From the NCBI RefSeq assembly GCF_001434395.1, contig NZ_AZFS01000041.1, positions 34,031 to 71,308 of the forward strand: DNA of 37,278 nt, in the 5' to 3' direction. Made by a program: the position numbers and the translations under genes. Numbering within the stretch: the stretch's first letter is position 1; every line of letters starts with the position of its first letter. This DNA comes from Levilactobacillus hammesii DSM 16381 (GTDB taxonomy: Bacteria; Bacillota; Bacilli; Lactobacillales; Lactobacillaceae). Below, in pieces: positions 1-7,494 of this stretch. Below the pieces are notes generated by a model. The model saw only the letters and a program-made list of their open reading frames with translations, was not told where the DNA came from and searched no databases.

Positions 1-252
1 GAACTCTTAGACCAGATTAAGGCGCACGCCTGCTATACCGAGCTGGTGTATCGACGGGTGAATAAGAAACTGGCGGTTAATCTGACAAAGGCAGAGGTAG
101 AGGCACTGGTCATTGCGGTGTTGGATGATGGCACTACTGATGTTGAGAAGTTGGGGAAGAACTACTACGTGACTAACCGAACTCGACAGGTACAGTTAGT
201 GATTAACTCATTTAACTACCGCTTGATTACGGCGAACCATGTAACTGAATAG
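1..252 (+). CDS. DUF3781 family protein, 3' end only
   Basis: The reading frame is open from base 1 to the TAA at 250-252, so the gene enters from outside the window and its true start is not visible; the GTG at 46 is probably internal. The 83 visible residues contain C-Y-T-E-L-V-Y-R-R-V-N-K-K-L near the start and G-K-N-Y-Y-V-T-N in the middle, which I recognise as the core of DUF3781, a family of small cytoplasmic proteins of unknown function in Firmicutes. A strong rho-independent terminator follows 9 bases after the stop. Family membership is from memory of the motif; no biochemical role is known to me. Confidence 0.7.
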   Translation, partial: ELLDQIKAHACYTELVYRRVNKKLAVNLTKAEVEALVIAVLDDGTTDVEKLGKNYYVTNRTRQVQLVINSFNYRLITANHVTE

Positions 253-260
253 AAGTGAAA

Positions 261-297
261 AACTGCTAGACCCAATCAAGGGGTGGCAGTTTTTTTA
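261..297 (+). terminator. Rho-independent terminator after the DUF3781 gene
   Basis: The arms AACTGC and GCAGTT (261-266 and 286-291) close a stem that also pairs CCC (271-273) with GGG (281-283), followed by a run of seven T. It lies directly downstream of the stop at 252. Confidence 0.85.
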
Positions 298-341
298 CAA
301 TATTTGTCAGAAGAGTTTATATGAACGCGCCTTGTGTTCTC

Positions 342-363
342 GATGCCCTAAGACAGGGGCATC
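342..363. other. Short hairpin between terminator and DUF915-type gene
   Basis: GATGCCC and GGGGCATC form a 7-bp stem with a 7-base loop. No long T run follows on either strand, so it is at best a weak terminator of the leftward gene that ends at 402. Confidence 0.3.
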
Positions 364-401
364 TTTGCAGAGGCAATTGACAAGGAGTGACATGCAATTG
401 T

Positions 402-1319
402 TCATACGGTTAGAGAATTGCTTTTAGTTGCGTAGCGTAAATCCAATCTTTTAACGTACCAGCTATGTGCCAAATGCTGATTAAAGAGCAGAATAGCGTG
501 GTCAGGACTGATGAGCTTGCCTATTGTCGCTATGACATTGGAACTGGTTGGCAACTGGCTATGCTGACTGTAAGTTCCATCAACCTGGGTCATGTGGATC
601 ACATGGGTACCAAAGATGGTTTGTCCAGCCTTGGCTGAGTTCAGGGCCACGATTCCATCCCCATTGGCATGGGGGATGTGTCCGTAGATTAAAGTAACCT
701 GGATAGAACGGGCAATTTGGCCACGCTTGGAATAGTAGGTTTTAAATTCATATGAGTATTTATTTTGGTCATTTAATTGATCTGGTTTGACATTCTGCGT
801 ATTTGTCCGAGCTGTTTTGTAAATATCATTATAGGGCGTGCCAATTGTAATGAGTTGTTTTAATTTTGGTGAAAGCGTGGAGTGAGGATGTTCTAAGTAA
901 TCAAGCATCACCAGCCCGCCATTGGAATGACCAACGTAATTGTAGTTATTGAGACCATAGACCCGTTTTAAATAGATTAACGCGTGTGCTAGCCAGTTAG
1001 CCTGTTCGTGAATATTATATTCATCGGGCCGTTCGAAGCTGATAATCACTATTGGATTGGCCGGATTGTAGGTTCCACGTTCGACTATCTGATTATTGGT
1101 AGTTATTGTTAGTTTAAGGACATTTTGGCGTGGTACTTTTAATTTATGGAAGGTCGCATCAAAACGATTCTGATTAGCGTGCGTTCCCGGAACCATAACT
1201 AATGGTATGGAGCGTTTGCCTGCTGTTGTGCGACTTGCTGAGGCCGGTATTGAGTTGTTAATTGGTGTAATTACAATGAGCAATGCAAGCAGATATTTAA
1301 TCGGATTAAAAAGTTTCAT
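402..1319 (-). CDS. Secreted alpha/beta hydrolase, DUF915 type
   Basis: The 305-residue product starts with a Sec signal peptide (K-containing n-region, hydrophobic residues 8-20, likely cleavage after A-S-A near residue 28). A serine-hydrolase fold follows: the oxyanion strand V-P-G-T-H near 43, nucleophile S132 in G-H-S-N-G-G, a plausible acid D221 in G-D-G-I-V and a plausible base H253. The spacing and the H-A-N-G-D-G-I-V block match the DUF915 'cell surface hydrolase' family of lactobacilli, whose substrates are unknown; a lipase or esterase role outside the cell is inference. The gene is transcribed leftward from a promoter facing the 1543 operon and shares a 15-bp promoter box with it, so the two may be co-regulated. 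No anchor or lipobox is seen beyond the signal peptide. Confidence 0.85.
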   Translation of the reverse strand: MKLFNPIKYLLALLIVITPINNSIPASASRTTAGKRSIPLVMVPGTHANQNRFDATFHKLKVPRQNVLKLTITTNNQIVERGTYNPANPIVIISFERPDEYNIHEQANWLAHALIYLKRVYGLNNYNYVGHSNGGLVMLDYLEHPHSTLSPKLKQLITIGTPYNDIYKTARTNTQNVKPDQLNDQNKYSYEFKTYYSKRGQIARSIQVTLIYGHIPHANGDGIVALNSAKAGQTIFGTHVIHMTQVDGTYSQHSQLPTSSNVIATIGKLISPDHAILLFNQHLAHSWYVKRLDLRYATKSNSLTV

Positions 1320-1342
1320 AGGCCGCTCCTCTCTTTAGAAAC

Positions 1343-1486
1343 AGTCTATGAGGGTAATGTCTGTATGTAAAATACCTATTTAGCAAGAGAATGTATAATC
1401 AATCCGTATGCCTAAATACATGCCTATAAGCTATGAATTAGCATTTAGTATAGGTATTTTACATTGACTGATTATCATCTTAAAAT
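1343..1486. promoter_or_regulatory. Divergent promoters with an identical 15-bp box over both -35 elements
   Basis: ATAGGTATTTTACAT is found at 1450-1464 on the plus strand and, perfectly inverted, at 1365-1379. In each copy TTTACA can serve as the -35. Rightward, TTTACA (1458-1463) is 17 bases from TAAAAT (1481-1486). Leftward, TTTACA (1371 to 1366) is 17 bases from TAGACT (1348 to 1343). A single regulator binding both copies would control the DUF915-type hydrolase and the 1543-5579 operon together. The regulator is not identified. Confidence 0.6.
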
Positions 1487-1542
1487 AATGTCATAGTCTT
1501 CAGCGACAATAAAATCTTAATCAAACACAAGGAGCGTAAAGC

Positions 1543-2112
1543 GTGAAAACAATTCTTGAAAAAGCATTATCTGGTGAATTAATTAATTTTAAAGCACCAG
1601 AGTATGAAGTTGTTCCTCGAATAGCGAATGAAAATTCCCAAATTTTAGCTCGTTTAAATGGGCAGTATCACACCGATACACAAATCATTGCGTTAATCAG
1701 CCAAATTACACGACAGAATGTTTCAACATCCAATGTAGTGATGCCACCATTCAATACTGACTTTGGTGCACACATCTTTTTGGGAAAGAATATCTTTATT
1801 AATCGTAACGCCATGTTCGTTGACTTAGGCGGCATTTATATCGGTGACGGTGCTTTGATTGGCCCCAATGTCACCCTAATTTCGGTAAATCATATGGAAG
1901 CTCCAGAACAAAGACGTAACTTAAATTGTTCAGCAGTCCGTGTTGGCAAGGGTGCTTGGCTTGGAGCCAACGTGACAGTGCTACCGGGCGTCTCGATTGG
2001 TGATCATGCCATCATTGGGGCTGGTGCAATTATCACCAAAGATGTACCAGCGAATGTGGTTGCGGTAGGGACACCGGCGAAGGTGATACGGCAAATAAAT
2101 CTGGAGAAATAG
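1543..2112 (+). CDS. Hexapeptide-repeat sugar O-acetyltransferase (Maa/LacA/NodL-like)
   Basis: The 189-residue protein has the left-handed beta-helix signature of repeated hexads with I, V or L every six residues from about 73 to 183 (for example I-Y-I-G-D-G-A-L-I-G-P-N-V). The likely catalytic His is H117 in S-V-N-H, as in the galactoside and maltose acetyltransferase family, which transfers acetyl from acetyl-CoA to a sugar hydroxyl. Length matches the family. The start is GTG at 1543, preceded by AAGGAG about 8 bases upstream. It is the first gene of a rightward operon with a lipoprotein and three hydrolases, so its acceptor could be a small molecule other than a common sugar; this is inference. 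The substrate cannot be read from sequence. Confidence 0.85.
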   Translation: MKTILEKALSGELINFKAPEYEVVPRIANENSQILARLNGQYHTDTQIIALISQITRQNVSTSNVVMPPFNTDFGAHIFLGKNIFINRNAMFVDLGGIYIGDGALIGPNVTLISVNHMEAPEQRRNLNCSAVRVGKGAWLGANVTVLPGVSIGDHAIIGAGAIITKDVPANVVAVGTPAKVIRQINLEK

Positions 2113-2143
2113 TTTGCAAATGACGTGCAGTGGGAGGTAACGG

Positions 2144-2656
2144 ATGAAGAGAATCTGGTCGGTATTTTTAATGCTAAGTCTCTTAGTGGTATTGGGTGGG
2201 TGTGCGCAGAGTAAGCAACAAGCAGGTTCCAAGAGTCATGCCAGCAGTGAATCGGTCACGAGTAGCCATACTCAGACAAGTCCAGCTGGTTGGCAAAAGA
2301 TAGTCATCACGATTAATGGTAAGAAATTGACGGCTCATTTGAACGGATCCAGTGCGGCCAAGGCATTTGCGAGAGAATTACCGACAACGTTAAGTTTCCG
2401 TGACTATCCAGGATTACCGGAAAAGATCGCGGATCTCGGCCACGGATTGCCAACGAAGGGAATGCCCAGTGGACACGCAGGAACGCGTGGAAGTATTGGT
2501 TATTGGTCACCGCAACAACGAATAGTCTTTTACTGGGGGACCGAGGAATATTACGACGGGATTCATATCATCGGCCATTTTGATACGAATGACTATCGAA
2601 CGGTTGTTAAGAATATGGGAAATAATCGTCATGTCAAAATAGAGGGGGGCGAATAA
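2144..2656 (+). CDS. Cyclophilin-like domain lipoprotein
   Basis: The 170-residue product begins with a lipoprotein signal peptide: K-R, a hydrophobic core, and the lipobox L-G-G-C with C20 as the lipidated residue. A Ser/Thr-rich linker (21-47) leads to a domain starting W-Q-K-I-V-I-T-I-N-G-K-K-L-T-A-H-L, with later D-L-G-H-G-L-P and G-S-I-G-Y-W-S-P-Q-Q-R-I-V-F-Y-W-G. This pattern matches the cyclophilin-like fold family seen beside reductases and hydrolases in lactobacilli. The family resembles cyclophilin in fold only, and prolyl isomerase activity is not established. GGGAGG stands ahead of the ATG. Its stop overlaps the start of the next gene by one base, implying translational coupling. 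Confidence 0.75.
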   Translation: MKRIWSVFLMLSLLVVLGGCAQSKQQAGSKSHASSESVTSSHTQTSPAGWQKIVITINGKKLTAHLNGSSAAKAFARELPTTLSFRDYPGLPEKIADLGHGLPTKGMPSGHAGTRGSIGYWSPQQRIVFYWGTEEYYDGIHIIGHFDTNDYRTVVKNMGNNRHVKIEGGE

Positions 2657-3567
2657 TGTGCTCAAAAACGATCATGTATATAATACTCATAGGGCTTGTT
2701 TGTGTGGGCGCTGCCATTGCTTATGGTTATAAATATACTAAACCTACACAGCGTGAACACGTTAGTTCAGGCCCTTCATCAGGTAAAGTGACTAGCGAAA
2801 AAGTAGCCAATGTCAAAGACCAAGTGGTTCGATTGCGTTTTAAGAATGAACAAATCTACGGTCATTTGTATTCACCTAAGCATTCTACTCAAAAGAAATT
2901 GCCAGTGGCTATTGTCTCACACGGACTTGGTGGTAATTATCAAGAATTGGCTGGTTATGCCCGGCAACTCGCACGTCATGGTTACTTAGCGTATGCGTTT
3001 GATTTTCCTGGTGGTAGTTCTGGTGGTGAAAGTTCCGGCGTCAGTCAGACTGAAATGTCGATTTACACAGAAGCCAGAGACTTGTTAGGGGTGATCAATG
3101 CGCTCACACAACGCCAAGATGCTCAGACCGGAAAAGTTCTGCTGGTCGGTGGCAGTCAAGGCGCAGTCGTATCAGCTTTGTTAGCATCTCAGCATCCAGA
3201 AAAAATTAGGGCATTGGCTTTAATGTACCCGGCCTTTTCAATTACTCACGATGCCCAGCGGAAGTATCGCAGTATGAAGTCAGTTCCAGCGACGACCAAT
3301 GTCTTCGGCTTTACTGTTGGTCGTAGTTATTATCGTGGTTTACTGAAGACCAATATCACTAAAAGTGCCACTCAATTCACGGGCCCGGTCCTACTAGTTC
3401 ATGGTGGCAATGATGATATTGTGCCAATTAAGTTTGCACGTGAGGCAGCCCAAAATTTTAAAAATGCCCAGTTTCATGAGTTACCAACTGCCGGACACGG
3501 ATTTGAAGGTGTTGATCAAAAGAAAGCTTATCGGTTATTAGATAAATTTACTGAAAAACTAAATTAG
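2656..3567 (+). CDS. Membrane-anchored alpha/beta hydrolase
   Basis: Residues 6-24 form one hydrophobic N-terminal segment that anchors the protein or serves as an uncleaved signal, with the catalytic domain outside the cell. That domain shows H-G-L-G-G (oxyanion region, 89-93), nucleophile S167 in G-G-S-Q-G-A, acid D253 or D254 in H-G-G-N-D-D-I-V-P, and base H281 in A-G-H-G-F. These match the serine aminopeptidase/acyl-esterase branch of alpha/beta hydrolases. The ATG overlaps the stop of the cyclophilin-like lipoprotein gene, and the next hydrolase begins 13 bases after its stop, so the genes form one operon. The substrate is unknown; ester or acylated compounds are the general expectation. 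Confidence 0.82.
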   Translation: MCSKTIMYIILIGLVCVGAAIAYGYKYTKPTQREHVSSGPSSGKVTSEKVANVKDQVVRLRFKNEQIYGHLYSPKHSTQKKLPVAIVSHGLGGNYQELAGYARQLARHGYLAYAFDFPGGSSGGESSGVSQTEMSIYTEARDLLGVINALTQRQDAQTGKVLLVGGSQGAVVSALLASQHPEKIRALALMYPAFSITHDAQRKYRSMKSVPATTNVFGFTVGRSYYRGLLKTNITKSATQFTGPVLLVHGGNDDIVPIKFAREAAQNFKNAQFHELPTAGHGFEGVDQKKAYRLLDKFTEKLN

Positions 3568-3580
3568 GAGTTGAACGTTA

Positions 3581-4540
3581 ATGGCTAAGGAAAATGCAGT
3601 AAGAGTCACCCCCAATGACGAATACTATATCTTTGAACTTGACGATTCAGTGACGCGGGAACACGTTTACTACAAGACACGTTATAATATTGAGATTGCC
3701 GCCGACTTATACTATAGCCGGACGTTAGACAAAGCCAGTCAGCATCCTGCGCTCGTTGTGGGACCGCCATTTGGTGGGGTCAAGGAACAGGGCCCCGGTG
3801 TCTACGCCAATCAGTTAGCCCAGCGGGGATTTGTGGTGATTGCTTTTGATCCAGCCTACCATGGTTATTCTGGTGGCACGCCGCGAGATAGTGGCTCGCC
3901 GGATACTTACGTCGAAGATTTTTCCGCGGCTGTTGATTTTTTGGGAACGTTGTCATATGTTGATCGGCATCGAATTGGCGCCTTGGGAATCTGTGCTTCA
4001 GGTGGTTTTGCGCTAGCAGCTGCGGCCCAGGATATGCGTATCAAGGCAGTTGCTACGAGTGTGATGTATGATATCCCCCACTTGGCCAATTTGGCAACCG
4101 GGAAGGATCGCGCAGCCCAGTTGGCGGCCTTGAGTGAACAGCGGTGGTCGGATATCTCCGCTAAGCAGGCCAATTACCCCAGCCAGCCAGTGACTGAATT
4201 TCCTGAAGGCTTAGATCCAGTGTCGCGGGAGTTCTTCAGTTTCTATGGCTTTAAGCGAGGCTGGCATCCACATGCTTTGTACAATGTAACGAACGTCTCT
4301 AATCTGAGCTTCATGAACTTTGAAGCTACGGCTAGAATCAATGAAATCAGTCCTAGACCAGTCATGTTAGTGACGAGTGAAGAGGCCCATTCGAAGGCAT
4401 TTAGTGAGGAAACCTATGCTAAATTAGCGGAACCTAAAGAATTAGTGGTTGAACCACATGGTCAACACGTTGATTTTTATGATGACGTTTCTGTTATCCC
4501 ATTTGATAAGTTTGAAAAGTTCTTTAACACGAACCTTTAA
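3581..4540 (+). CDS. YcjY-like alpha/beta hydrolase, copy 1
   Basis: The 319-residue cytoplasmic protein has no signal peptide. It has the hydrolase core with G-P-P-F-G-G-V-K-E-Q (61-70), a D-P-A-Y-H-G-Y-S-G-G strand-loop, nucleophile S140 in G-I-C-A-S-G-G, and a C-terminal base H296 in G-Q-H-V-D-F-Y-D. These features resemble the YcjY/DUF1100-like hydrolases of bacteria, whose function is unsettled. AGGAG precedes the ATG. It is paralogous to the next gene: both share V-K-E-Q, F-S-A-A, G-I-C-A-S-G and H-V-D-x-Y-D, so a tandem duplication followed by divergence is likely. I see no clear canonical acid residue; the third triad member is unassigned. Confidence 0.8.
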   Translation: MAKENAVRVTPNDEYYIFELDDSVTREHVYYKTRYNIEIAADLYYSRTLDKASQHPALVVGPPFGGVKEQGPGVYANQLAQRGFVVIAFDPAYHGYSGGTPRDSGSPDTYVEDFSAAVDFLGTLSYVDRHRIGALGICASGGFALAAAAQDMRIKAVATSVMYDIPHLANLATGKDRAAQLAALSEQRWSDISAKQANYPSQPVTEFPEGLDPVSREFFSFYGFKRGWHPHALYNVTNVSNLSFMNFEATARINEISPRPVMLVTSEEAHSKAFSEETYAKLAEPKELVVEPHGQHVDFYDDVSVIPFDKFEKFFNTNL

Positions 4541-4568
4541 GGAAACATAAACAAAAGGAGTTGTAACG

Positions 4569-5579
4569 ATGCAAAACAAAAAGCCAATTTATTCAGCAGG
4601 AGAAAACAATGTTAAGCAACGGAACCAGGCGTTAGCAACGGGTGATACGAGTCATGGAGCGGACAATTGGTATGAAAGCAGTCAGGTGACGAAGACCCCG
4701 GTGACCTTCAAGAATCTGTATGGGATGACCTTGGCTGGCAATCTTTTTGAACCGAAAGATATGCAAGGACAAATGCTACCAGCCATTATTGTTGGGGCAC
4801 CCAATGGCGCCGTCAAGGAACAGTCAGCTAATCTCTATGCAACTAAGATGGCCGAATACGGTTTCATCGCTTTGGATTTCGATCAAGTATTCTGGGGCGA
4901 AAGTGATGGTCAACCACGTAATGCAATGGCACCAGAGCTCTATTCTGAAAGCTTCTCAGCCGCTGCGGATTACTTAACGACCTTGGACCAAGTCGACAAT
5001 GACCGTATCGCGGTGCTAGGAATTTGTGCATCAGGTAGCTTTGCGATTAACGAGCTTAAGGTAGATACACGGCTAAAGGCATTAGCGACGGTCAGTTTGA
5101 CCGATATGGGCGCAGTGGCTCGAGGACAACGGGACGCGATGGGTGCTCATGCTATGGTTGAACAAGCCTCGGATACGCGGAGCCTAGAAGTTGCAGGTCA
5201 GGAAACAAGTTATACCAGTGGAACGCCTGAAGAAATCGGACCGGATTCAGATGCTTTTTCAACAGAATTCTATGATTTTTATCGGACGCAACGTGGTGCG
5301 GCGGCTACAACGACTCATCCAACGTTAACGAGTTTCGCTAAACTATTGAATTTTTATTCGCTGTCCGATATTAAGACCATCTCACCACGACCACTACTTT
5401 TTATTGCTGGTGAAAACGCGATGTCACTTGGATTCAGCGAAGATGCCTATAATCAGGCTGCTGAACCCAAGGAACTCGTCAAAGTTAAAAATGCGGGTCA
5501 CGTTGATTTGTACGACCGGACTGAACTGATTCCGTTTGCCAAATTGAATGACTTTTTCACAAAGAGTTTAGCTAAATAA
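4569..5579 (+). CDS. YcjY-like alpha/beta hydrolase, copy 2
   Basis: The 336-residue product is a diverged paralogue of the gene before it: G-A-P-N-G-A-V-K-E-Q at 76-85, nucleophile S155 in G-I-C-A-S-G-S, base H311 in A-G-H-V-D-L-Y-D. It has an N-terminal extension of about 15 residues and no signal peptide, so it acts in the cytoplasm. AAAGGAG is well placed before the ATG at 4569, and 28 bases separate it from the upstream stop. It is the last gene of the operon; the large nested palindrome at 5611-5697 probably ends transcription. Copies with different pocket residues (F-G-G against N-G-A after the oxyanion strand) suggest different substrates; that is inference. Confidence 0.8.
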   Translation: MQNKKPIYSAGENNVKQRNQALATGDTSHGADNWYESSQVTKTPVTFKNLYGMTLAGNLFEPKDMQGQMLPAIIVGAPNGAVKEQSANLYATKMAEYGFIALDFDQVFWGESDGQPRNAMAPELYSESFSAAADYLTTLDQVDNDRIAVLGICASGSFAINELKVDTRLKALATVSLTDMGAVARGQRDAMGAHAMVEQASDTRSLEVAGQETSYTSGTPEEIGPDSDAFSTEFYDFYRTQRGAAATTTHPTLTSFAKLLNFYSLSDIKTISPRPLLFIAGENAMSLGFSEDAYNQAAEPKELVKVKNAGHVDLYDRTELIPFAKLNDFFTKSLAK

Positions 5580-5610
5580 GCAAGAACTGGACACGTTTCA
5601 GTGAAATAAT

Positions 5611-5697
5611 AAAATCGACTTTTTCAGCGTGTCATTGTACTAGACCCTGTCAACTTGACAGGGTCTAGTACACATCCGTTCTGAAAAAGTCGATTTT
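5611..5697. repeat. 87-bp nested perfect palindrome, probable bidirectional terminator or MITE-like element
   Basis: The outer arms AAAATCGACTTTTTCAG (5611-5627) and its exact complement (5681-5697) enclose two unpaired 8-base spacers and an inner perfect 18-bp inverted repeat (5636-5653 and 5655-5672). Total paired length is 35 bp with no mismatches and a central single base. It lies between convergent genes (the hydrolase operon and LysR), where a bidirectional terminator is expected; T runs exist at both outer ends. Size and perfection exceed a normal terminator, so a mobile palindromic repeat is an alternative. Confidence 0.8.
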
Positions 5698-5732
5698 TAG
5701 GTCTGTCCCATTAAAAGATTGTGCTACGCTAC

Positions 5733-6617
5733 TTATGGCAGGGGTTGTCCAATGTCTGATGAAAGTTGTTTTAGGAAGGCTTCCGCAGCCGCAGAATGGT
5801 GTTGTCCGTGATGCCACACTAAACTGGTACCAGACGTGAGACGGGGTTGAAACGGTACAAAGACCAGATCTGATTGGTTCGTATTGATAATACCATCAAG
5901 ACATAAGGCGCTGCCCATGCCCGCCGAGACCATCAGAGAGGCATTGTAGAGCAGGGTGTAGGTTGCCACGACGTTTAATTGGGTGGTATTGCCACCTAGC
6001 CAGTCGTTTAGCTGTTCCCTCATGCCATGTTGCCCAGAAATCAGTAATTTTTCGCCAGCCAGATCAGACAGTTCAAGGTGATCTCTGGTGGCTAAGGGGG
6101 AACGGTTAGATACTAGTAAACCCCAACGGCTTTCACCCGGCAGCCGTATAAAGTCATAATCTGTTTTATCACCGGGTTCCATAATGACCCCGAAATCGTA
6201 GTAACCGGATTTAATACTCGTTCGAATTTGATCGGCGTTGGTACTGATAACGTCGAGTTGAATGTGCGGGTATTTTTTTTGTAAGCCAGTGAAGGATTGC
6301 GCAATATTTAAGAAACTCCGTGCTTCGGAACTCCCAATAACGATGTTGCCACGAATATCCTGGTCTTCATGGATATTCGCGAGTGTTTTATCCGTTAAGG
6401 CTAAAATCTGATTAACTTGGTTGGAAAAATATTCACCACTGTCAGTCAGCTGAATCGTGCGACTTCCACGATCGAATAGGGTAATGCCCAGTTCTTCTTC
6501 AAGATCATGTAATTGACGTGAAATAGTCGGTTGTGAGACGTGCAGTTGTAAGGCAGCCCGACTGATATTGCGGTTTTGAACGACGGCCTGAAAATAACGT
6601 AAAACTCGTAATTCCAT
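5733..6617 (-). CDS. LysR-family transcriptional regulator
   Basis: The 294-residue protein begins M-E-L-R-V-L-R-Y-F and has the N-terminal winged helix-turn-helix typical of LysR (S-R-A-A-L-Q-L-H-V-S-Q-P-T-I-S-R-Q-L, then L-E-E-E-L-G-I-T-L-F-D-R), followed by a periplasmic-binding-protein-like effector domain. The ATG at 6617 is chosen because TAGGAGG lies 7 bases before it and it fits the family start; an upstream in-frame start would add 21 unrelated residues. It is divergent from the SDR operon with a 113-base gap, the usual arrangement in which LysR activates the facing operon and represses itself. The inducer is unknown; an aldehyde or other electrophile would fit the reductases it faces. 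Confidence 0.92.
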   Translation of the reverse strand: MELRVLRYFQAVVQNRNISRAALQLHVSQPTISRQLHDLEEELGITLFDRGSRTIQLTDSGEYFSNQVNQILALTDKTLANIHEDQDIRGNIVIGSSEARSFLNIAQSFTGLQKKYPHIQLDVISTNADQIRTSIKSGYYDFGVIMEPGDKTDYDFIRLPGESRWGLLVSNRSPLATRDHLELSDLAGEKLLISGQHGMREQLNDWLGGNTTQLNVVATYTLLYNASLMVSAGMGSALCLDGIINTNQSDLVFVPFQPRLTSGTSLVWHHGQHHSAAAEAFLKQLSSDIGQPLP

Positions 6618-6642
6618 AAATATTCCTCCTATGTTTATTACG

Positions 6643-6697
6643 TATGCTTTTTGATTTAATCTAAGCATTAGACATAGCAATTGTCAACCCTTATGCT
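6643..6697 (+). promoter_or_regulatory. Probable LysR operator and promoter of the reductase operon
   Basis: TATGCTT (6643-6649) and AAGCATTA (6663-6670) form an inverted repeat, consistent with a LysR recognition site. Downstream, TAGACA (6669-6674) and TATGCT (6692-6697) are spaced by 17 bases and can be read as -35 and -10 of the rightward promoter. Both elements are imperfect, as expected for an activated promoter. Confidence 0.45.
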
Positions 6698-6730
6698 AGT
6701 AATTGTTAGGAAGTCAAAGGAGGATATACG

Positions 6731-7468
6731 ATGAGCGTTCAAGATAAAGTTGTGGTCGTCACTGGTGCATCTAGTGGTATTGGTGAGGCGACCGTTAAAG
6801 AATTGACGGCACAGGGTGCCAAAGTGGTCTTCGGGGCCCGTCGACAGGAAAAGCTCGATTCAGTCGCGCAAACATTACCTGAGGGTACTTATGCCTATCA
6901 AACCGTTGACGTGACTGATTTTTCACAAGTTGAATCACTTGTTCAGTTAGCAGTAGACAAGTTCGGCAAGGTTGATGCTCTTTATAATAATGCCGGTATT
7001 ATGCCAATGGAACCACTCAGCAATGGCAATCGAAAAGCTTGGCAACAGATGTTAGACGTGAATGTGATGGGCGTCTTGAATGGCATCAGTGCCGTCCTAC
7101 CAATTATGCATCAGCAAGGCTATGGTCATATTTTAACGACGGATTCGCTCGCAGGCTATCGCGTCTATCCCAACGTGGCCGTCTATTCGGGAACCAAATA
7201 CGCCGTGAGAGCTATCATGGAAGGTTTGCGCCGAGAAGAAATCAAAAATAATATTCGGACCACTGTGGTTGCACCAGGAATGGTCAATACGGAACTTTAT
7301 AAGTCTATTCCGGATGAAACGACTGCCCAAAATTTGGTAGATACTTGGAATGAATCAGATCACTCGCTACTACCTAGTGACGTCGCGCAGGCAGTCACGT
7401 ATGTGATTGGAACGCCACAACGTGTTTCAATTAATGAGTTTAACATTCGGCCAACAATCGAATTTTAG
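6731..7468 (+). CDS. Short-chain dehydrogenase/reductase (classical SDR)
   Basis: The 245-residue length is that of classical SDRs. The cofactor motif T-G-A-S-S-G-I-G is at 11-18, N-N-A-G at 86-89, and the catalytic set N111, S139, Y152 and K156 (Y-S-G-T-K) is intact. G-A-R-R at 35-38 after the second strand, with basic residues and no acidic one, suggests NADP(H) preference. It should reduce a carbonyl or oxidise an alcohol in the cytoplasm. AAAGGAGG precedes the ATG. It leads an operon with DUF2255, an aldo/keto reductase and a zinc alcohol dehydrogenase, facing a LysR gene. The substrate is unknown. Confidence 0.92.
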   Translation: MSVQDKVVVVTGASSGIGEATVKELTAQGAKVVFGARRQEKLDSVAQTLPEGTYAYQTVDVTDFSQVESLVQLAVDKFGKVDALYNNAGIMPMEPLSNGNRKAWQQMLDVNVMGVLNGISAVLPIMHQQGYGHILTTDSLAGYRVYPNVAVYSGTKYAVRAIMEGLRREEIKNNIRTTVVAPGMVNTELYKSIPDETTAQNLVDTWNESDHSLLPSDVAQAVTYVIGTPQRVSINEFNIRPTIEF

Positions 7469-7494
7469 CGAAATATGTTAAAGGAGCTTTTGAG

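Noticed and set aside
1365..1464. Inverted pair of 15-mers considered as ends of a mobile element
   Set aside because: The 70 bases between are too short for an element with genes, and both copies align with promoter elements of the flanking genes.
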